DNA from: Granulosicoccus sp965214025
Lineage (GTDB): Bacteria > Pseudomonadota > Gammaproteobacteria > Granulosicoccales > Granulosicoccaceae
Length of the DNA: 64,000 nt
Assembly (NCBI GenBank): GCA_965214025.1
Contig: CBDCAW010000047.1
Coordinates: forward strand, 1 to 64,000
Direction: 5' to 3'
The position numbers and the translations under genes are program-made. Positions 35,012 to 43,120 of the stretch are shown one piece after another. Positions within the stretch are counted from its first letter, which is position 1; the number at the start of each line of letters is the position of its first letter. The notes under the pieces were generated by a model that was not told the origin of the DNA, ran no database searches, and worked only from the letters and a program-made list of their open reading frames with translations.

Positions 35012-36121
35012 CTAGGAGCTGATGGATGACAGGCTTCGGGTGATCTCGACGGCCTCGGTCGTCGAGGCCACCAGCGCGCCGCCGACAGGCAGGGGTATCT
35101 GATCCGGTGAACGCAGCCCGCAGCTCAGGGCTATGTGCCACCACGGCAGGTTCACCCCGCTGGCGCGGGTGTACAGGCAGCCACCGCTCATGCGGGTGTT
35201 GACCTCCAGCACGCGCAGGCCCTCATCTTCCTCGACCCCGGCGGCGCGCAGCTGCACGTTGATCAGCCCTGACAATGAGCAGGCAGCTACCGTGCGCCTG
35301 GCCAGGTCGATCGCAGGCCCCTTCACTACCAGGCGTTGAGCCCGGTCCAGTTTCAGTCGGGCCACGGCGGCGAGTAGGCGTCCGTCTTCGCACAGGCAAT
35401 CGATGCTCCATTCCGGTCCTTGCAGGAATTCGAGCACCAACAGGCGTGGTGCAGGTTCGGTGCCGGTATCCGATGTGGTGGCAGATTCCGTAAGCCGTTC
35501 CTGAAAAGCCTGTTCGATCGCCGCGCGCACCACCTGCGTCGGCATGCGCCGATCGTCCGGGTGCATCAGTGCCTCGAAGGCTGTGATGGTATCTTCCAGC
35601 TGCCAGTAGCCTGAGCCGAAGATGCCGCGGGGCGGCTTGATGCACGCACGCAGACCTGCTTCGGCAAGTTCCGCCAACGCCACATCGAAGCCTGTGAGAT
35701 CCCGAACTTCCGTGGTCATCGGCATCGGCAAGTCGGCAGCCCGCGCAAGGCGGTAGAACCGGGTCTTGTCGTTGATCGCATCGAGCATGTCGGCGTCGGC
35801 ATTTACCAGCAGCCGCGTACCGATGGCGTCGAACTGCCCGGCAAACGGTGCCAGGATACGCTGCTTGGCCTGTGCCGCGAATACATCCACCCGATGCCGT
35901 CGGCACACGTCAAGGCACCAGTTGCGATAGTGCCGTATGCCGGCGTCACTCGCGTAGTCGAACTCGGGTTCGATGAACGCCTCGTCTGCTCTGTGCAAGG
36001 CCAGGGCATGCGGATCACGATGAGAGGCGAGGATGTGGAGGCCGGGCAACCGCTCTTCATTGACCATAGCGATGGCATCCGCCACGCAGGATAGTCCATG
36101 GTTGAACCAGACGGTCTTCAA
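35012..36121 (-). CDS. ATP-grasp enzyme of the Ter-associated biosynthetic module
   Basis: A 369-residue ATP-grasp ligase-like protein. The N-terminal region KTVWFNHGLSCVADAIAM, the central ATP-binding block (ACIKPPRGIFGSGYWQLED), LLVLEFLQGPEWSIDC, and the metal-binding end VLEVNTRMSGG are visible. This type is found with TerD/PRTase/HAD clusters. TTG 36121 is chosen, because it matches where the conserved sequence starts and upstream codons read through a 14-bp-stem hairpin (36166-36200); GTG 36199 is the longest alternative. Its substrate is unknown; ligation of an amino acid-like group to the module's metabolite is inference. Confidence 0.8.
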   Translation of the reverse strand: MKTVWFNHGLSCVADAIAMVNEERLPGLHILASHRDPHALALHRADEAFIEPEFDYASDAGIRHYRNWCLDVCRRHRVDVFAAQAKQRILAPFAGQFDAIGTRLLVNADADMLDAINDKTRFYRLARAADLPMPMTTEVRDLTGFDVALAELAEAGLRACIKPPRGIFGSGYWQLEDTITAFEALMHPDDRRMPTQVVRAAIEQAFQERLTESATTSDTGTEPAPRLLVLEFLQGPEWSIDCLCEDGRLLAAVARLKLDRAQRLVVKGPAIDLARRTVAACSLSGLINVQLRAAGVEEDEGLRVLEVNTRMSGGCLYTRASGVNLPWWHIALSCGLRSPDQIPLPVGGALVASTTEAVEITRSLSSISS

Positions 36122-36165
36122 TAGTGGCGCGCGTTCAAAGCTATCGATAAGTTGATCTTGCAACC

Positions 36166-36200
36166 GGTGCGGCCTGCGCGGTCTGTGCGCAGGCCGCACC
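36166..36200. repeat. Perfect 14-bp-stem hairpin between terD and the ATP-grasp gene
   Basis: GGTGCGGCCTGCGC (36166-36179) and its exact inverse (36187-36200) with a 7-base loop. There is no T-run on either strand, so it is not a standard terminator; it could be an mRNA processing or stabilising element, or an attenuator that lowers ATP-grasp expression relative to the ter genes. Confidence 0.85.
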
Positions 36201-36211
36201 CTTGCAGTATC

Positions 36212-36790
36212 TTAGCCGAGGTTGATGCCATGATCACGTGCGAGTGCGGCCAGGCCACCTGCGTAACCCTGACCAACCGCCTTGAACTTCCACTCGTCGT
36301 TGTGGCGATAGACTTCACCGAATGTCAAAGCGGTTTCGGTGGAGTAGTCTTCGGAGAGGTCATAACGGGCAATCTCGGTATCGCCTTCCTGGTTCACGAT
36401 GCGCATGAATGCATTCTGCACCTGGCCGAAGCTCTGCTTGCGCTGCTCGCCTTCGTGAATGGTGACTGCGACCAGCAGGCGCTGCACGTCGGCTGCGACC
36501 GCATCGAGCTTTACCTTGACCTGCTCGTCGTCGCCTTCGCCTTCGCCGGTGCGGTTGTCACCGGTATGCTCAACGGCGCCATCGTCAGATTTCGCATTGT
36601 TGTAGAACACGAAGTCGGAGTCATTACGGACCTTGCCATTCTCACCGAGGATGAACACGGAAGCATCGAGGTCGAAATCCGTGCCGTCGGTGGCGCGGAC
36701 GTCCCAACCCAGACCGATGGTGATCGACTTGAGCCCGGGTGCTTCCTTGGAAAGTGAAACGTTGCCGCCTTTGGAAAGTGATACTGCCAT
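36212..36790 (-). CDS. terD: TerD-family calcium-binding stress protein
   Basis: A 192-residue TerD/TerE protein of the Ter stress system. It starts MAVSLSKGGNVSLSKE and has the calcium-binding acidic blocks DGTDFDLDASVF and GEGEGDDEQVKV, and the C-terminal KFKAVGQGYAGGLAAL. TerD domains bind Ca2+ and are cytoplasmic. AGGAGA stands seven bases before the ATG. Canonical length; this is the closest of the three Ter-domain proteins here to classic TerD. Confidence 0.96.
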   Translation of the reverse strand: MAVSLSKGGNVSLSKEAPGLKSITIGLGWDVRATDGTDFDLDASVFILGENGKVRNDSDFVFYNNAKSDDGAVEHTGDNRTGEGEGDDEQVKVKLDAVAADVQRLLVAVTIHEGEQRKQSFGQVQNAFMRIVNQEGDTEIARYDLSEDYSTETALTFGEVYRHNDEWKFKAVGQGYAGGLAALARDHGINLG

Positions 36791-36923
36791 GACTATCTCC
36801 TGTTGCTAGTGGTGTCGTGGGTCTTTTCTGCTGACCGATTGCCTTGTTCGAGTCTATATGGGTGCACACCGGCAATCCAAGATCTGTGGACAAACCTGCA
36901 AGCCGGCGTGGATGCCCCATGGT

Positions 36924-37883
36924 TCAGAGGATCGTATCCTTGAACTGATACAGCGTGAACGCGACGTAGGCGGCCAGAAAACTGAAGCCCACGGCGCGGG
37001 TGATGCGAACGCCGGTGAACAGCATCGCCGCGAAGCCCACCGAAACCGCCACCATGAACCACAGCTCGAAACCCGCGAGTACCGGATCCACTTCCAGTGG
37101 CTTGAGAACGGCTGTCAGGGCGACGATCGACAGGATGTTGAACACGTTGGAACCGATGATGTTGCCGAACAACAGGTCGGTTTCGCGCTTGGCTGCCGCT
37201 GTGATGGATGCGGTGAGTTCCGGCAGCGACGTGCCGATGGCAACAGCGGTCATGCCGATGATTGCCTCGGGTACACCGATGACGCCACCGATCACCACTG
37301 CGCCGCGGACCAGCAGCTCCGAGCCTACCGCCAGTGCGAGAATGCCGCCTACCAGAAAGAGCGCAGACTGCGAGGCCGACATGTCGATGTCTTCGACTTC
37401 GCTGGTGTCGATCTCGTTGTTCAGGTATTGCCAGGTGACGAAGCCGACGAGCAGGGCGAACATCCCGATACCCATCCAGCGCTCGAACACACCGTACAAC
37501 GTGCCAACCACCAGTATCGTGGTGGCAAGCAGCATCAGGGCAAGGTCTCGCGTTACCTTCGCTCGCTCGATGGTCAGCGTGCAGACCAGGGCCGCAGCTC
37601 CGATCACCATCAGAATGTTGGCAATGTTCGAACCGATGACGTTGCCGAGTGAAATACCCGGAAAACCACTGAAGTTCGCGTTCACCGATGTGAACAGTTC
37701 CGGCACCGAGGTGCCGAACGCGATGATGGTCGCACCGATGAACACCTTCGATAGCCTCGCACGCTCTGCGATGGCGACCGATGCCTCGATGGTCCAGTCA
37801 CCGCCCCTAACCAGAAGCCAGATACCGGCGATGACGGCTCCGGTGGAAAGAACACCAAGCTCGTAGGTTGAAAGTTCAGTCAC
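36924..37883 (-). CDS. Na+/Ca2+-exchanger-family (CaCA, YrbG-like) transporter in the terC position
   Basis: A 319-residue integral membrane protein of about 10 helices with the two inverted alpha repeats of cation/Ca2+ exchangers: GTSVPELFTS with GNVIGSNIAN in the first half, and GTSLPELTAS with GNIIGSNVFN in the second. The central loop (NNEIDTSEVEDIDMSAS) is short and acidic. It lies between terB and terD, exactly where terC sits in the classic terZABCDE order, and no TerC homologue is present in the window. It starts at GTG 37883. Function as Ca2+ or other divalent cation exporter is from the family; linkage to Ter is inference from position. Confidence 0.92.
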   Translation of the reverse strand: MTELSTYELGVLSTGAVIAGIWLLVRGGDWTIEASVAIAERARLSKVFIGATIIAFGTSVPELFTSVNANFSGFPGISLGNVIGSNIANILMVIGAAALVCTLTIERAKVTRDLALMLLATTILVVGTLYGVFERWMGIGMFALLVGFVTWQYLNNEIDTSEVEDIDMSASQSALFLVGGILALAVGSELLVRGAVVIGGVIGVPEAIIGMTAVAIGTSLPELTASITAAAKRETDLLFGNIIGSNVFNILSIVALTAVLKPLEVDPVLAGFELWFMVAVSVGFAAMLFTGVRITRAVGFSFLAAYVAFTLYQFKDTIL

Positions 37884-37971
37884 GCTCGGGAAAGTTGCTC
37901 AGTGAGGTTTGCCACGCGTTCCATCCGGAACGAGCAGGGGAGGCCGTGCAGCGCCGAGTGCGCCCAAGGTT

Positions 37972-38421
37972 CTAAAGATCGAATTCGGCAGGCGGTAGCC
38001 CAAGCTCTTTGCAGATCAAGCTCACAGCCGCTTTCTCGTCGGCGTCGAAGTCGCCGTCGGCAGCACCGATCGCACAGCACACGCGAACGAGTAATCGGTC
38101 GGCACCCGCCTTGTCCTTGATCTTGCCGATCTTGCGCAGCGCCTCGCCACGGCCGATCTCGGCATCGAAATCGAACTTGCCGACGGCCTGGTTGAAGGAT
38201 TCGATCACGTCTTCGGTCTTGAATACCTTGAGCTCATCGGATGTCTGCATGAAGCCGATCATCTTCTGCTTTTCCGAAGCGGAGATGTTGCCGTCGGCCG
38301 CAGCCACGATCGCACAGCCACTGACTACCGCTTCCATGAAGTCGCGATTCTTGTAGCGGGTCATTTCCTCGCTCATCTTCGCGCGCGCATTGGTCGCGTT
38401 GTCTTTGAGCCATTTGAGCAT
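37972..38421 (-). CDS. terB: TerB-family protein
   Basis: A 149-residue all-helical TerB domain: a basic start (MLKWLKDNATNARAKM), then two repeats with acidic metal-binding loops, AAADGNISASEKQKM and AADGDFDADEKAAV. TerB is cytoplasmic and membrane-associating, and is thought to bridge TerC/TerD complexes. ATG 38421 is chosen, with GAGGA upstream. Sits between terA and the exchanger gene. Confidence 0.95.
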   Translation of the reverse strand: MLKWLKDNATNARAKMSEEMTRYKNRDFMEAVVSGCAIVAAADGNISASEKQKMIGFMQTSDELKVFKTEDVIESFNQAVGKFDFDAEIGRGEALRKIGKIKDKAGADRLLVRVCCAIGAADGDFDADEKAAVSLICKELGLPPAEFDL

Positions 38422-38525
38422 CTGGTGTGTTCCTCGTTCGCGGTGAAGTACCACGCAATGTAGTGACGGCCCGGGCACTCACAATAGCGAGCTGCCCGCG
38501 CCAGCGTAAAACCGGTGTGCGGTGG

Positions 38526-39788
38526 CTATTTGCGACCCTTCGTCCAGGAGAGCTTGAAGCCGTAGTGACCATCCATCGTCTGCGCGGTGTCGAAATAGCG
38601 ATTCTCGCGGGTGATCTTCAGGTTGCCACCCTCGTTTTCCAGCAGGGCAACCGCGCAGATACGCTCGTTCGAGGTGCCCTCCAGACGCACTTCCACGTCC
38701 GGGTTCCCCGGTGCGTAGAGCATGACCACGCCGTCGGTGGCCGACCAGTTCGGCACGCCTTCGTAGATCATCGCGAAGATCAGCACCCGCTTGATTTCGC
38801 TCCAGCGTTCGCCGTTGATGCGCATCCACTCGCCACCGCTGACCGCACCGGTGCGGTCGTCGCCCGCCAGTTCGATGTAGGGAGGTCGGTCGAAGTACCC
38901 GAAGTTCTTGCCCAGGGCCTGGACCCCGAGGCGTGTGCCATCGGTGAGTTCGTACAGGCAGGCGAGATCGAGATCGATGCCGCCTGATTTCGTCATGCCG
39001 AACAGGCCCTTCTTCTTCTCGCCCTGGTTCCAGTCGAGGTTGATCTTCACCGTGCCCAGGGTACCGCCTTTCTTTTCCAGGCTGATCGAGGGGCTCGACT
39101 TGCTCAGCGAAACCTTGGAAAGATTCACGGTCGACGCGGTTGGGGTGGCAGCCGGTGATGCCGAGCTGGAAGATGCCGAGCTACCGGATGATGAGGCAGG
39201 CGGTGCGCTGGAGGATGCTGAACTACTGGATGAAGAGGCAGCCGGCGGTGCGGCAGGCTCCGGCGCGGCGATGGTCACGCCATGATGCTCTGCCAGCGGT
39301 TGCAGGCCACCGTCGAAGCCCTGACCCACCGCACGGAATTTCCATGCACCGTTGCGCTCGTAGACCTCACCCAGGATCAGGGCAGCCTCGCGAGCACTGG
39401 TGGTGTCCAACGTGAAGGTGGCAACTTCGCCCGCCTCACCATCGACGGACAGCGACATCTGCGACACCGAGGAAAACGGCTTGGCACCCTGGGCGGTCAG
39501 TGTCGCCGTCACCGCGACCTTCACGATGCCCGCATCGAGCTTCTCCGGATCGATCGCGACGACGGTGGTGCCGTTCTCGGACAGCGTCTCCATGTTCACA
39601 CTGCCGTTGGCCGATGTGCGCTGGCCGTAGAAGACCATGCCTTCATCGCCGGTGACCTTGCCGCTATCGGTCAGCAGAAAGCAGCTGACATCGACATCCT
39701 CGACACCTGACGCCAGCCCGGACCAGCGAACCTTCACCTTGACCGGCCCACGGGGCAGGGCCGTGTTTGCGCCTTTGGTCAACTCCAT
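38526..39788 (-). CDS. terA: TerA-like protein, two Ter domains joined by a Ser/Ala-rich linker
   Basis: 420 residues in three parts: an N-terminal TerD-like domain (1-175, MELTKGANTALPRG to QGFDGGLQPLAEHHG), a Ser/Ala/Pro low-complexity linker (about 176-225), and a C-terminal TerA/TerD-like domain that restarts with VNLSKVSLSKSSPSISLEKK, carries the acidic SGGIDLDLACLYE block, and ends KITRENRYFDTAQTMDGHYG. Tandem Ter domains with this end are typical of TerA. The linker's simple sequence may vary between strains. Confidence 0.93.
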   Translation of the reverse strand: MELTKGANTALPRGPVKVKVRWSGLASGVEDVDVSCFLLTDSGKVTGDEGMVFYGQRTSANGSVNMETLSENGTTVVAIDPEKLDAGIVKVAVTATLTAQGAKPFSSVSQMSLSVDGEAGEVATFTLDTTSAREAALILGEVYERNGAWKFRAVGQGFDGGLQPLAEHHGVTIAAPEPAAPPAASSSSSSASSSAPPASSSGSSASSSSASPAATPTASTVNLSKVSLSKSSPSISLEKKGGTLGTVKINLDWNQGEKKKGLFGMTKSGGIDLDLACLYELTDGTRLGVQALGKNFGYFDRPPYIELAGDDRTGAVSGGEWMRINGERWSEIKRVLIFAMIYEGVPNWSATDGVVMLYAPGNPDVEVRLEGTSNERICAVALLENEGGNLKITRENRYFDTAQTMDGHYGFKLSWTKGRK

Positions 39789-39842
39789 CGATCTTCCTCT
39801 TCTATATTGGCTTCTGTACGAGCTGTTCTATGCAGACAGGCC

Positions 39843-40433
39843 CTAGATATGCTGGATAGCTGCAGCCGCCATGTCTTTCGCGGTACGGCCGTCGGCCGGC
39901 TCACCCACCGCCTTGAATGTCCAACCGCCACCGCTGCGCGACAGCACGCCCATGACCACGCCGGTATGCTTGCCCTTGTCGGCCAGGGTGTAGCGGCACA
40001 GCTCAGTGTTGTCGCCATCGTCAAGCACTCGACAGAACGCGTTGTCGACCTCGTCGAAGGTCTGGCCACGAAAGGAACTGACGAGAAAGATGAGGTGATG
40101 AGCCTTCGCATCGAGCGAACGGGTATTCACCTTGATCGATTCATCGTCGCCATCCCCTTCGCCGGTGAGGTTGTCACCACTGTGCACGATAGCGCTATCT
40201 TTCGATGTCAGACTCTGGAACCACACCACATCGAGGGTGTTCCGGGCCTCGTCGCACACGATGCAAGAGGCGTCCAGATCGATGCTGTCACCGCCCCCGC
40301 CGAGCATCTTGCTGAAGAACCCCTTCTTTTCGACCTTGGCCGGATCCCAGCCGAGGCCAAGGTGCAACGTCGCGATGCCACCGCCGGATTTCTCCAGGCT
40401 GATTTTCTGACCCTTCGACAGGGAAACTGACAT
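39843..40433 (-). CDS. TerD-family protein (TerZ-like position)
   Basis: A 196-residue Ter-domain protein starting MSVSLSKGQKISLEKSGGG, with the calcium sites GGDSIDLDASCIVCD and GEGDGDDESIKV. It ends FKAVGEPADGRTAKDMAAAA. AGGAG precedes ATG 40433. It is the first gene of the left-reading ter arm, like terZ. The insert GFFSKMLGGGGDS lengthens the first loop relative to TerD. Confidence 0.93.
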   Translation of the reverse strand: MSVSLSKGQKISLEKSGGGIATLHLGLGWDPAKVEKKGFFSKMLGGGGDSIDLDASCIVCDEARNTLDVVWFQSLTSKDSAIVHSGDNLTGEGDGDDESIKVNTRSLDAKAHHLIFLVSSFRGQTFDEVDNAFCRVLDDGDNTELCRYTLADKGKHTGVVMGVLSRSGGGWTFKAVGEPADGRTAKDMAAAAIQHI

Positions 40434-40934
40434 GAACCGTACTCCTGAATGAGTGATGGCACGAGCACCGGCACGAATGAACAGCCGGCACAATGCCCAT
40501 TTGACCTGCGATATTGTGCACTAGTTCTCGTTTTCGAAGGTAGCCGCTGCTTTCGGCGCTCCGATAGTGCGACGTGTGGCGCAGCTTACCGCACCTGGAC
40601 CTGTCGCCGTTCCGCGTGTCGATCTGAGTTCATGAGAGCTTCTCGATCAAATAGATCGGCTGAACCGATGTATGCGGCTGGAACGAGTACCTGCCGCGCT
40701 CGCTCGCACCGCCGATGGGAGAACGTCCCCGCCCGTGTCGAGCAAGACACTCGGGGAAGAGCTCTTGAGAACGATCCTCTGAGAGAGAGAGCTGTCGTGA
40801 AAGACCCGTGGGTTGGCGATAGCTTGAATGCACCGTTTTCGTGCATGCATGTTTACACCCCTTTACACCCCACGTTTTCACCGCCGTTCACTCGTGTAGC
40901 ATCCCGGCATGGACACAGGATATGGGGCACGTAC
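40434..40934. other. Divergent control region of the Ter locus (501 bp)
   Basis: Separates the left-reading ter arm from the right-reading biosynthetic arm, so both promoters should lie here. Seen: a tandem 10-bp repeat TTTACACCCC at 40852-40861 and 40862-40871 about 65 bp before the PRTase start, a GAGAGAGAG tract near 40782-40792, and GTGCATGCATG near 40843. No -35/-10 pair stands out, and no supported gene was found. Confidence 0.55.
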
Positions 40935-42284
40935 ATGGATGCAGGCGTCAACAGTGCGGCCGGTGAGCGGGAAGCTGCGGGTCAGCAATTGATTCAATGC
41001 GATCTGGAAACCGGTCGCCTGCAGGTCAGTTGCGAGAGTGCATGGGCCGGTGAGTCGCTGCCGTTCGGCCTGGCCGAGCGAAACAACCCGCGCCGCGCGT
41101 TTCTGTTCGTCTCACGCGTACTCGGCCGTCACGTACCGATCCGGCCCGCCCTCATGCGGCAGGCATTCACGGCGCTCGCCGATGACATTCCGGCAGACCT
41201 GCCCGGCCCCATCGTGATAACCGGCATGGCGGAGACGGCAGTGGGCCTGGGAGCAGGAGTGCATGATGCCTTCCTGGCACGAACCGGCCGCGACGACGTG
41301 CTGTTCCTGTCAACTACGCGGGCGCGATTCGATGCAGCTGAGCTGACCTCGTTTCGCGAAGAGCACAGCCATGCATCCGGGCACCAGGTCTATCGCCCGC
41401 AGCACGTGACCGACAGAGCGCTGCTGGACGAGGCCCGTTCGCTCGTCATGGTCGATGACGAGGCCAGCTCGGGCGATACCTTCGCGAATCTCTCTACCGC
41501 GTTGATCGAGGCAGGGCTCGACCGGCTCGAGCGGGTGCATACCACGGTCCTCACCGACTGGCGTGGGGGTGTCGTCCATTCAGGGGCGCTTTCGAAAGCC
41601 CACTCGTTGTCGAAAGTCCACTCAGGGGCGTCGTCGACAGGCTCCTCGAGTGAGTCATCGAGATCCACTCGATGGACATGTTCCGCGTTGCTTTACGGCC
41701 ACTACGAATGGCTACCGTTCGCAGGTGCTCCGCAGCGCACACTGCCTGATGCGGATCAGCCGCGGGTAACCGACGTCAGCCCGATCGCGCGAGATGATGA
41801 CGGGCGGCTCGGCCGGTCCCGTCGTTCCTCCATCAGCTACCCCGATGCATTGCTTGAATGCCTGCAGGCCGTACCCGATGAAGCCCGCGGCATCACATTG
41901 GTGCTCGGTACCGGTGAGCATGTCTGGGAGCCGTTCCTGCTGGCTGAAGCCCTCGAACGCGAAGGCCATGATGTGCGCTTCGGTGCTACCACTCGCTCAC
42001 CGATCCTGCCCGGGCACGAGGTGCGTCGCGGGATGGCATTCGCCGACCATGAAGGCCTCGGCATCACCAATTACCTGTACAACGTCGACCCGCATGCCTT
42101 TTCGCAGGTCGTTCTCTGCGTCGACACATCGCTGGCGGCGCTGGATCCCCGGTTGCTTGCAGCGCTGCGGCCACACGTGCTGGAAGGAGACGTGTTCCAC
42201 GACTGGTCGACACTGGCTGCGCCGATTGGTGACGTGGAACCCGCGGCAGGCTTCGATATCGGACCCGCGGTGGCTGACGCATGA
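40935..42284 (+). CDS. PRTase-TRSP protein of the Ter-associated biosynthetic module
   Basis: A 449-residue protein. The N-terminal half is a phosphoribosyltransferase-like domain of the Ter-linked type (NNPRRAFLFVSRVLGRHVP, then the PRPP loop VMVDDEASSGDTFANL). The C-terminal half is the TRSP domain (LVLGTGEHVWEPFLLAEALE, later RSPILPGHEVRRG). Between them residues about 215-245 are a Ser/His-rich insertion of near-repeats (HSGALSKA, HSLSKV, HSGASS). ATG 40935 is chosen by family start; the frame is open further upstream. The stop overlaps the HAD gene by 4 bp. The product is predicted to transfer a phosphoribosyl group to an unknown base. Confidence 0.87.
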   Translation: MDAGVNSAAGEREAAGQQLIQCDLETGRLQVSCESAWAGESLPFGLAERNNPRRAFLFVSRVLGRHVPIRPALMRQAFTALADDIPADLPGPIVITGMAETAVGLGAGVHDAFLARTGRDDVLFLSTTRARFDAAELTSFREEHSHASGHQVYRPQHVTDRALLDEARSLVMVDDEASSGDTFANLSTALIEAGLDRLERVHTTVLTDWRGGVVHSGALSKAHSLSKVHSGASSTGSSSESSRSTRWTCSALLYGHYEWLPFAGAPQRTLPDADQPRVTDVSPIARDDDGRLGRSRRSSISYPDALLECLQAVPDEARGITLVLGTGEHVWEPFLLAEALEREGHDVRFGATTRSPILPGHEVRRGMAFADHEGLGITNYLYNVDPHAFSQVVLCVDTSLAALDPRLLAALRPHVLEGDVFHDWSTLAAPIGDVEPAAGFDIGPAVADA

Positions 42285-43120
42285 AGCAGATACCTACCGG
42301 AGACGGTGCGGTGCGCACGATCATCCTCACGGATCTCGACGACACACTGTTCCAGACCGCCCGAAAGCTGAGCGCTGAAGAGTTGGCTCGATCGACGCGT
42401 GCCGCACGAGCCACCAACGATCGGCACAGCTTCATCACACCCCGTCAGCAGGCTCTGTTCGAGTGGTTCCACTCACGTCAGGTGATTCCGGTGACGGCCC
42501 GCGGCTGCGAAGCGTATTCGCGTGTTCAGCTGCCATTTGCCGGGCCGGCCATCGTGGCCAACGGAGCAACGCTTCTCGATGCCGACGGGCAACCGGACGC
42601 CCAGTGGCAGGCCCACGTGCTGGCACTGCTTGCCACCCATCGAAAGCGACTCGACGGGTTGCCTGCATTGATCCGGGAAGAGGCGGCTCGCCGTGATGTC
42701 GCCGTGCGTACCTGGCTGGTCGAGGAGCCGGGTTGCGGCGGCGTCTATGCAGTGGCCAAGGCCGAGAAAGATGCCAGTGGCCAGGTGCTCGAGTCGCTGG
42801 TGCCGACCCTTCACGCCACGCTTGCATGTGGCACGGGTATCGATGCGTGGCGGCTTCACCACAATGGTAACAATCTTGCATTATTGCCGCCGGGTGTGTC
42901 GAAGGCGGCCGCCGCGCAGTTCTTGCTGGAGCGGCTGCGCACGCAGGGGGAAGTGCTGACCATCGGTGTCGGCGATAGTGCCAGTGACCTGGAATTCATG
43001 CGCCTGTGCGATCTGTGGATGACCCCGACGGGTTCCGCGATCGATCAAATGACGTTATTGACCGGCCAGTGCCTGCGAGAGTCACTGCGCGACGCCGGCT
43101 CGCACGGTTCGCTCTCATGA
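42281..43120 (+). CDS. HAD-superfamily phosphatase of the Ter-associated module
   Basis: 279 residues with HAD motif I LTDLDDTLFQTARK, motif II-like VIPVTARG, a cap of the Cof type in the middle, and motif IV VGDSASDLEFM. Cof-type HADs remove phosphate from small metabolites. In Ter clusters this protein is expected to act on the phosphoribosylated intermediate. It starts 4 bp inside the PRTase-TRSP stop and its own stop overlaps the next start (ATGA). Confidence 0.88.
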   Translation: MKQIPTGDGAVRTIILTDLDDTLFQTARKLSAEELARSTRAARATNDRHSFITPRQQALFEWFHSRQVIPVTARGCEAYSRVQLPFAGPAIVANGATLLDADGQPDAQWQAHVLALLATHRKRLDGLPALIREEAARRDVAVRTWLVEEPGCGGVYAVAKAEKDASGQVLESLVPTLHATLACGTGIDAWRLHHNGNNLALLPPGVSKAAAAQFLLERLRTQGEVLTIGVGDSASDLEFMRLCDLWMTPTGSAIDQMTLLTGQCLRESLRDAGSHGSLS

